Shown here piece after piece: positions 58,718-64,000 of a stretch of 64,000 nt of DNA (positions within the stretch are counted from its first letter, which is position 1; each line of letters starts with the position of its first letter). Position numbers and translations under genes: made by a program. The notes beneath the pieces were generated by a model. The model did no database searches and was not told the DNA's origin. It worked only from the letters and a program-made list of their open reading frames with translations. The DNA comes from Strongyloides papillosus (Eukaryota > Nematoda > Chromadorea > Rhabditida > Strongyloididae). Location of the stretch: assembly GCA_005656395.1 (NCBI GenBank), contig SRSI01000023.1, forward strand, positions 186,001 to 250,000, written 5' to 3'.

Positions 58718-60000
58718 TTAGATTGTTCAATTGAAAATGTCGCTTTTTGACAGTCAAATTTAAAATGTCATAACTCAGTCAAAAATTAACATTTTTATCT
58801 GAAATTGGTACCGTTGGAATCAGCACATTGTTGCCAACGTGATACAAGTTTATTTATGTCATTTGAAAAAAAAGTCCGGTCTCTGGAATCCAAAAACTCC
58901 AAAATGTCATTTTTCAGGTCATCAGATTTGGTGAATTTCTTCTGCCGCAAATGAAGCTCTAATTCCTTGAATAAATGATAATCTGTTGGAGAGAAGTCCG
59001 GTGAATAAAGAGAATGCGGTAGAGTTTTATATTCCAATTCTTTAAGCTTCTGAATCGTCGTTTTTGAGACGTGAGGTTTAGTATTATCATGGAGTAATAT
59101 TGGACTTTTTTGTTGACTAATGCAGGCTTCAAAACAGATAATTTCTTGCACATTTCTTCTTTTTCCTTATAGTATCTGTCTGCAGTCATAGTTTCTCTAG
59201 GATTTGGATACTTATGATGGATGATTCCATCACAATTTCACCAAATAATTAGGATTACTTTCTTATTTGAATGCCTAAGTTTCGGGAAGTTTTTAGGGCT
59301 ATCATTTTTGCCCACCCATTGCAATAACCTCTTACAATTGCCAAAAATGATATATTTTTCATCGAACGTTACAATCCTTTTTAAAAATGGGTCATTTTTG
59401 TTTCTGTGAATCAAAGAATAACAAGTTTACATGCTTCTAAAACATTGGTCGGGAGTATACTCATGGGATATGTAAGAATCTACTTTTTTCTTCATATTTA
59501 TGGGTTTTAATGGTTGGATACAGTTCCAATACTGACATTCAATTTTCCTGTGAGCTCCCGAACAGTTATTCTTGGATTATGTTCCACCATTCTTTTTATT
59601 TTTTCGTTCTCAAGAACATTTATTCCATGAAAATCCTCCTGTCTTTGAAGACTTATATCTCCATTGCGGAATTTCTAAAACCAACGTTGTACGGTTCGTT
59701 TGTTAGTGGATCTTTGACCAAATGCTTTATTTATTTTCCTTGAAGTTTTACCTGCTGCTTGGTCAAGTTTGAACCCGTACAAGTAAATTGGTTTGAAATC
59801 CATTTTTGACGTAACTTCTTTTTAGAGTAATAGCAACTTTTTAATAATTGCAAACAAAATGCAAAAAGATGACAATGACAGTCCTCGATTTGCTCTACAA
59901 GATGGTATATATCTTGTAGCGATACGTGAACGTATAAGAGAGTTATGATCTTTTAAAGTTTGATAATCTAAAAAGCGACATTTTCAATTGAACAACTTAA
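58718..60000 (-). mobile_element. Mariner (DD34D) element, defective copy 2
   Basis: 1,283 bp, TA-flanked, with terminal inverted repeats containing GTTCAATTGAAAATGTCGC; the same family as 48327-49610 but in opposite orientation. The longest transposase piece (58795-59151, minus) has LLHDNTKPHVS and FSPTDYHLF, the second and third aspartates of DD34D. The upstream parts are broken by frameshifts and stops. Inserted in a reverse transcriptase pseudogene. Confidence 0.9.
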
Positions 60001-60002
60001 TA

Positions 60003-60270
60003 TATCTATCAATAATAAGTTACCAAAAACCAAAGGATCCTTATATACCACTTTTCAGGCTTATAACTACTTTAGAATCGCAATTAGTGATTACACTAAT
60101 CGTACTTATGATTTTTACAAACTTAGTAGAAGAAATTATTACATGGAATCCTTATCTTACTCGGATGTTACAAGATATCACCAATTATATTATAGAAGGT
60201 AGGCCAATAGTCACATCACAGTTGTATGAAACACTTTATAAGTGTTATAACTTTTTTTATAGTTGACGTA
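60003..60270 (+). pseudogene. Retroelement remnant, continuation after the mariner
   Basis: Joining the flanks of the mariner at the TA brings this sequence (YLSIISYQKPKDP) into line with the RT remnant ending VSGSPSHTFVAKY. An open frame continues to about 60266 with no known domain. The junction agreement is the only evidence. Confidence 0.4.
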
Positions 60271-60539
60271 TTTTTTGATATTATATGCATTTTGTAGAGA
60301 ATAATAAATTACAAGATCATTATCAAGAATGATTTTTACGAGAAATTGTATCAAGTTAACTTTAAATGTTTATGTTTATCAAAAGACATCTTATAATGCT
60401 TCAATAGATTTAAAATAAATACTAGATATTTAAAATGTTATTTTGAAACATTTTTTTTATAAAAAATTTTGTTTACACAATATTAATTTCCATCATATAT
60501 TTAAAATATTTTTTACCGTTGTTACCTCCTTAAGAAAGT

Positions 60540-60712
60540 ACTTTACTGAAGAACGAACAAAAATAGTTCGTGATTACTAAACCAACAAATGTTCAATTGT
60601 TACAACGCAAAAATTATTCCAAACCTCTTACAATGTGGCCCAAGCTCCGTCAAGACACGCAATATTAGGTTTGGTAAATCGTTTCGAAAAGTTAGATAAA
60701 ACAATTTAACAA
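60540..60712 (+). pseudogene. Transposase helix-turn-helix (DUF4817-like) fragment
   Basis: Plus-strand translation gives FTEERTKIVRDY, a stop, then a stretch with NKCSIVTTQKLFQTSYNVAQ and APSRHAILGLVNRFEKL, matching the order of the helix-turn-helix domain found at the N-terminus of some Tc1/mariner-type transposases. One internal stop; no catalytic domain follows. Confidence 0.5.
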
Positions 60713-61014
60713 TAGTAATGAATAATGTTTTATAACAAACGCGCTTGTGCAAGAAATTAAATGGTGATCATTAAAAAAATATCGTTTTCGTACATAATTG
60801 TGTTAAATATTTGTTATTACAAATTTATTTATGCATTTTAAACTTTAAAATAAGTTGAAACTGAATAAAATTAAAAAAAATAGTAAAAATTTTATTAGAA
60901 TGAAACTGGGGTTATGACAATATAAAAAGAATGATAATTAATAATCCCAATGACAGGTGAACAGGTAATCAGGATAGGACTCATTGAGCTAACAATCCGT
61001 TCAGGATTCATCCA
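60713..61014 (-). other. Probable 3' LTR region of the Ty3/gypsy element
   Basis: The polypurine tract at the end of pol implies that an LTR begins near 61014 and extends leftwards. The second LTR lies outside the window, so neither length nor end can be fixed. Confidence 0.4.
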
Positions 61015-63883
61015 TTCTTACTTCTCCCTCCTTTAAAATTTTCCAGTGGCCTAATTTTTAGAACAGGTCTTTTGATCATTGAGTTTTCCTTTGACTTGAT
61101 CATGACAGTATCGTCATTTTCGTTAACACTTTGAAGAATACCAACAGCAGTCTCAGGTTTTCCTTGTTTGTAGATTCTATAAGCCACAGGGTTGTTAACA
61201 TATTGGAGAGTTTCTAACTTGAGATTTTTCAACTTAATATCTTCAGGATCTCTTGAAATGCCATGAGTAGAAAAAGCAAAAATCAGATTTCTAGGTCTTT
61301 CACCAGTACTTGAATGTTTTGTTCTATTATAATTCCTAGTCACAACCGCCACCCTTCTTTGAAAACTATTCCTTCCGCGAAATGTTGACTCGTCTTTCTT
61401 GAGAAGTGCACGAAGTGTTCGAATAACACGTTCAGCAACACCATTTGAAGTATGTTCATTCGGGATAGTTGATTCAAACTTAATTTCTGGGAATTCTTGG
61501 ATGAGTTGTGGGCTAGTAAAAGACTTAAAATTATCAGCACGAATAGTAATAATAGGGCAATCAAGTTGATTCTGAATAGAGTGCAGAGCAGTAATAACAA
61601 TGTTAGTAGATTGTGATTCAGTGACAACCGTCCATAGGTATTTCGAAAAACCATCAATCATTACTAAAACATAGTGATTCTCTAATAAGGCAAAGTCAAG
61701 ATAAAGTATTTTTAGCACAGTCGTAGGGGTTGTTCTTAATTTCTTCTTTCTCTTAAGTGGGTTGTTTTGGTTGCAGATCGGACATTCTTTTATTAAGATA
61801 AGTAACTTTTCCAAAACTTCCAGTACCATATAGTGTGACAACTTAAGTTCATGAAGATGTTCGATAACATAGTCTTTCATTTTTGAATAACAGATATGTG
61901 ATAGCTTCTTATGATACTCATCAAATAATTCTTGTGCCAATAGTTGACTTTTTGAATTGTCAGTAGATACAGTTAAGTGATGGGATTCGAGAGATTCATA
62001 CGCAAACATCCGGCTTAACAGGTCTGATAGAGAGTTACTCTTTCCATTTATGTAATGTATCTTTATTGAATATGAAGAAATGGCATCGATCAGGTCAGCA
62101 TATCTGGGGGTAACGTTATGTTCTAAAACCTTCTCCAGTGGTTTATGGTCAGAATAAACAGTCAGTTCTTCTTGAGATATAAGTGGAGCAAAGAAGATTA
62201 AAGCTTTCTTTATGCCATACAATTCGAGATACGTTGCAGCACGAGCTTTCTTGGTTGAAGATAACATTTCAGAGTAATAACAGATCGGTACATATTTCTT
62301 TCTAAATAAAACTTCTTCATTCTCGGGATTGTCAGATTCTTGTAACAGTACAGCTCCAATGCATAACTGGGATGCGTCGACTTCCATAATAACTTTCTTT
62401 GAATGATCACGAAGTTGTATGCGAGGCTTACTGTATACCAAGTTGACTATTTCATGATAAGCTTGAATTGTAGATTCAGTCCATTGAACATGTTTTGAAG
62501 AGCGTTGACGAGTGAGAAAATACAGATCTGTAGTCTTTTCAGCATATTTTGGAATTGATATTCTATAATAATTGAGAGTTTGTAACCATTTGTATAAGAT
62601 AACTTTTGATGTAGGTAGAACTTTCATTTTCTCTGGAACACTATCTGGTTCAGGATACATGTCTTTACCAGAAAACTTCCAGCCTAAGAAACATATAGTT
62701 TGATGAATGAAATGACATTTTTCCCAATTTAATTTGACTTTACGTTCATTGAATAGTTTACATAATTCCCACATAACACGTTTATGTTCTTCTGAATCAG
62801 TATTACTAAGAACCAATATATCGTCCAGATACACAATAATAGCATGTAGATTTTCGTCAAATTTTTGTCGTAACGGTAACACAAGATCTTCCATAAGATT
62901 TTGATAAATGATTGGTGCGTTGGTGGAGCCTTGGGGCAGTTTCGTAAATGTAAATCGTTGATGTAAGAATTGAAAATTGTACATATGAAGATCACTTTCA
63001 GCGAGATTAACTTGATTATATCCAGATCTGAGATCAACACAAGAGGCAAATTTAAACATGTGAAAAGAGTTGATAAGAGAAGTTGTTTTTCTATTTTCAG
63101 TCCATAACTTTCGAGTACGATTATTAACTGGTCGACAGTCAATAATAAAACGTTTTTCTTTTGAATGAGGTTTGTCGATAAGATAGTGATTGCAGATCTC
63201 TAAAGATTTGGTTGGTTTCAGAATTCCTTGGTCTAACATCGATTGAATTGTTTCTCTTTCACCCGGTAATGGATATTTACGATTGAATACTTTGTAGTCT
63301 TTGATAGGATTGGTAGTTGTAAAATCTTGAGGAGGTGCCGTTGCAAAGCCTTCACCCACATCATACATATGCTGAGATATTAATGATGGGAAGGTTTTCT
63401 CTAACTTAGATTTAAACTCAAGTTCATCTTGTGACTTATCTTTTAGAACAAATTGACAGTTTTTATCATTAAAATCAGATCTGTAAGAAAAAGTAGATGT
63501 ACTATAGTCAATTATGATTCCAAAACTAGCAAGAGCAGGTCTGCCAAGAAGTAGTTGAGCATAATTAGGAGTTGGACCAGAATAGAGTTGATTTCGGCTA
63601 CACGTGATACGAGATCGATCATTGATTTGTAGAGATACAGGAGATTCAACTAATACCATTTCACATTTACCCGCGAGTGTAGTAATACTTTCAACGTCAT
63701 TTGAAACACATAAATCAAGCTTTTTAGCTAAGTCCGTATTAATGATACTAACATCAGATCCACCATCGAGAAGAGCAGTAGCAGATAACCCATTTACAAT
63801 AACCGTAGCAAGAACTCTAGGAGTTTCAGGTCTGTTAGGTGCTTTGTTGTTTAAGTCCAGAGGAGGCTCTCTGGACCCCGTTA
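61008..63883 (-). CDS. Ty3/gypsy pol, expressed by -1 frameshifting from gag
   Basis: The first ATG is at 63659, but the frame is open back to the gag stop at 63881-63883, and the protease motif lies upstream of that ATG, so the natural start is the frameshift site. Order: protease with ALLDGGSDVSII (DGG where DTG/DSG is usual), reverse transcriptase with IVYLDDILVL (about 277-280 counted from the ATG), RNase H (MEVDAS, TYLELYG, VYSDHKP), integrase finger (CPICNQ) and core with D in LDFALL, D in IRADNFKSF and E in NGVAERVIRTL. No internal stop. A polypurine tract (AAAGGAGGGAGAAG, minus) overlaps the end of the frame, so the 3' LTR should start near 61015. A different lineage from the element at 13756. 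Intact apart from the DGG change. Confidence 0.9.
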
Positions 63884-63890
63884 GTTTAAA
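63855..63890 (-). promoter_or_regulatory. -1 programmed ribosomal frameshift signal (gag/pol)
   Basis: Minus-strand order: slippery heptamer T TTA AAC (63884-63890) in the gag frame, followed at once by the gag stop TAA; a 7-base spacer (63877-63883); then a perfect 8-bp stem GTCCAGAG/CTCTGGAC (63855-63862 and 63869-63876) with a 6-base loop. Slipping one base back leads exactly into the open pol frame. Confidence 0.85.
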
Positions 63891-64000
63891 TGAACTTCAT
63901 TGGAGATTGGTCGTCCAGTAGCATCACCTTCAACTTCAGTTTTAATAGGACGTCTTGAATAATCACCTGGTGGAGCACCTTGTTTCTTTCTTTTACACTG
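63884..64000 (-). CDS. C-terminal end of Ty3/gypsy gag (partial)
   Basis: The frame enters from beyond the window and ends at 63881-63883. Its visible part starts with QCKRKKQG, probably the last cysteine of a CCHC knuckle followed by basic residues, and ends NEVHLN. It is the zero frame of the frameshift signal. Confidence 0.75.

Overview
This window reads as nuclear DNA of a parasitic-type nematode, most plausibly a Strongyloides-like species. The evidence is a strongly AT-rich sequence, spliced genes with exceptionally short introns (34 to 43 nt where I could place them), and a gene set dominated by secreted nematode families: M13 (neprilysin-like) peptidases, astacins, a TIL-domain inhibitor, an SXP/RAL-2-like protein and small secreted proteins. 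The species is an inference; no diagnostic marker such as rRNA is present, and I recognised no tRNA gene.

Layout. From 1 to 22.1 kb lies a minus-strand cluster of M13 peptidase copies in every state: a broken fragment (1-305), two intact two-exon genes (7322-8822, 9365-10885), one gene split by a Ty3/gypsy retrotransposon with apparently identical LTRs (13105-13755 and 19325-20189, element 13756-19324), and a decayed copy (20734-22060). A five-domain TIL protein with an in-frame stop (1952-3166) and an SXP/RAL-2-like gene (11871-12528) sit among them. From 22.2 to 32.1 kb come a foldback element with a nested deleted mariner, a small secreted Ser/Glu-rich protein gene, a 2.9 kb imperfect palindrome, a small secreted protein gene at 30773-31217 and another inverted-repeat element. 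From 32.5 to 37.2 kb is a decayed short-LTR retrotransposon whose pol carries a cellular-type RNase H after the integrase.

From 37.9 to 53 kb are an astacin that has lost all its zinc ligands (37903-39149), an integrase fragment, a ubiquitin-protease-like fragment, a hAT-type MITE, a second copy of the Ser/Glu-rich gene inside an inverted 1.9 kb duplication (45865-47775), a mariner copy, a third member of that family (49748-50230), a Tigger/pogo-type MITE and an intact astacin (51424-52888). From 53.4 to 64 kb are a hAT-type element built of 188-bp tandem repeats, a long AT-rich gene-poor stretch, a decayed reverse transcriptase interrupted by a second mariner copy, and a Ty3/gypsy element whose gag/pol boundary shows a textbook -1 ribosomal frameshift signal.

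The host genes are mostly secreted enzymes, dead enzymes or inhibitors and would act outside the cell. The rest is transposon-driven, and several genes have visibly been broken or copied in the process.
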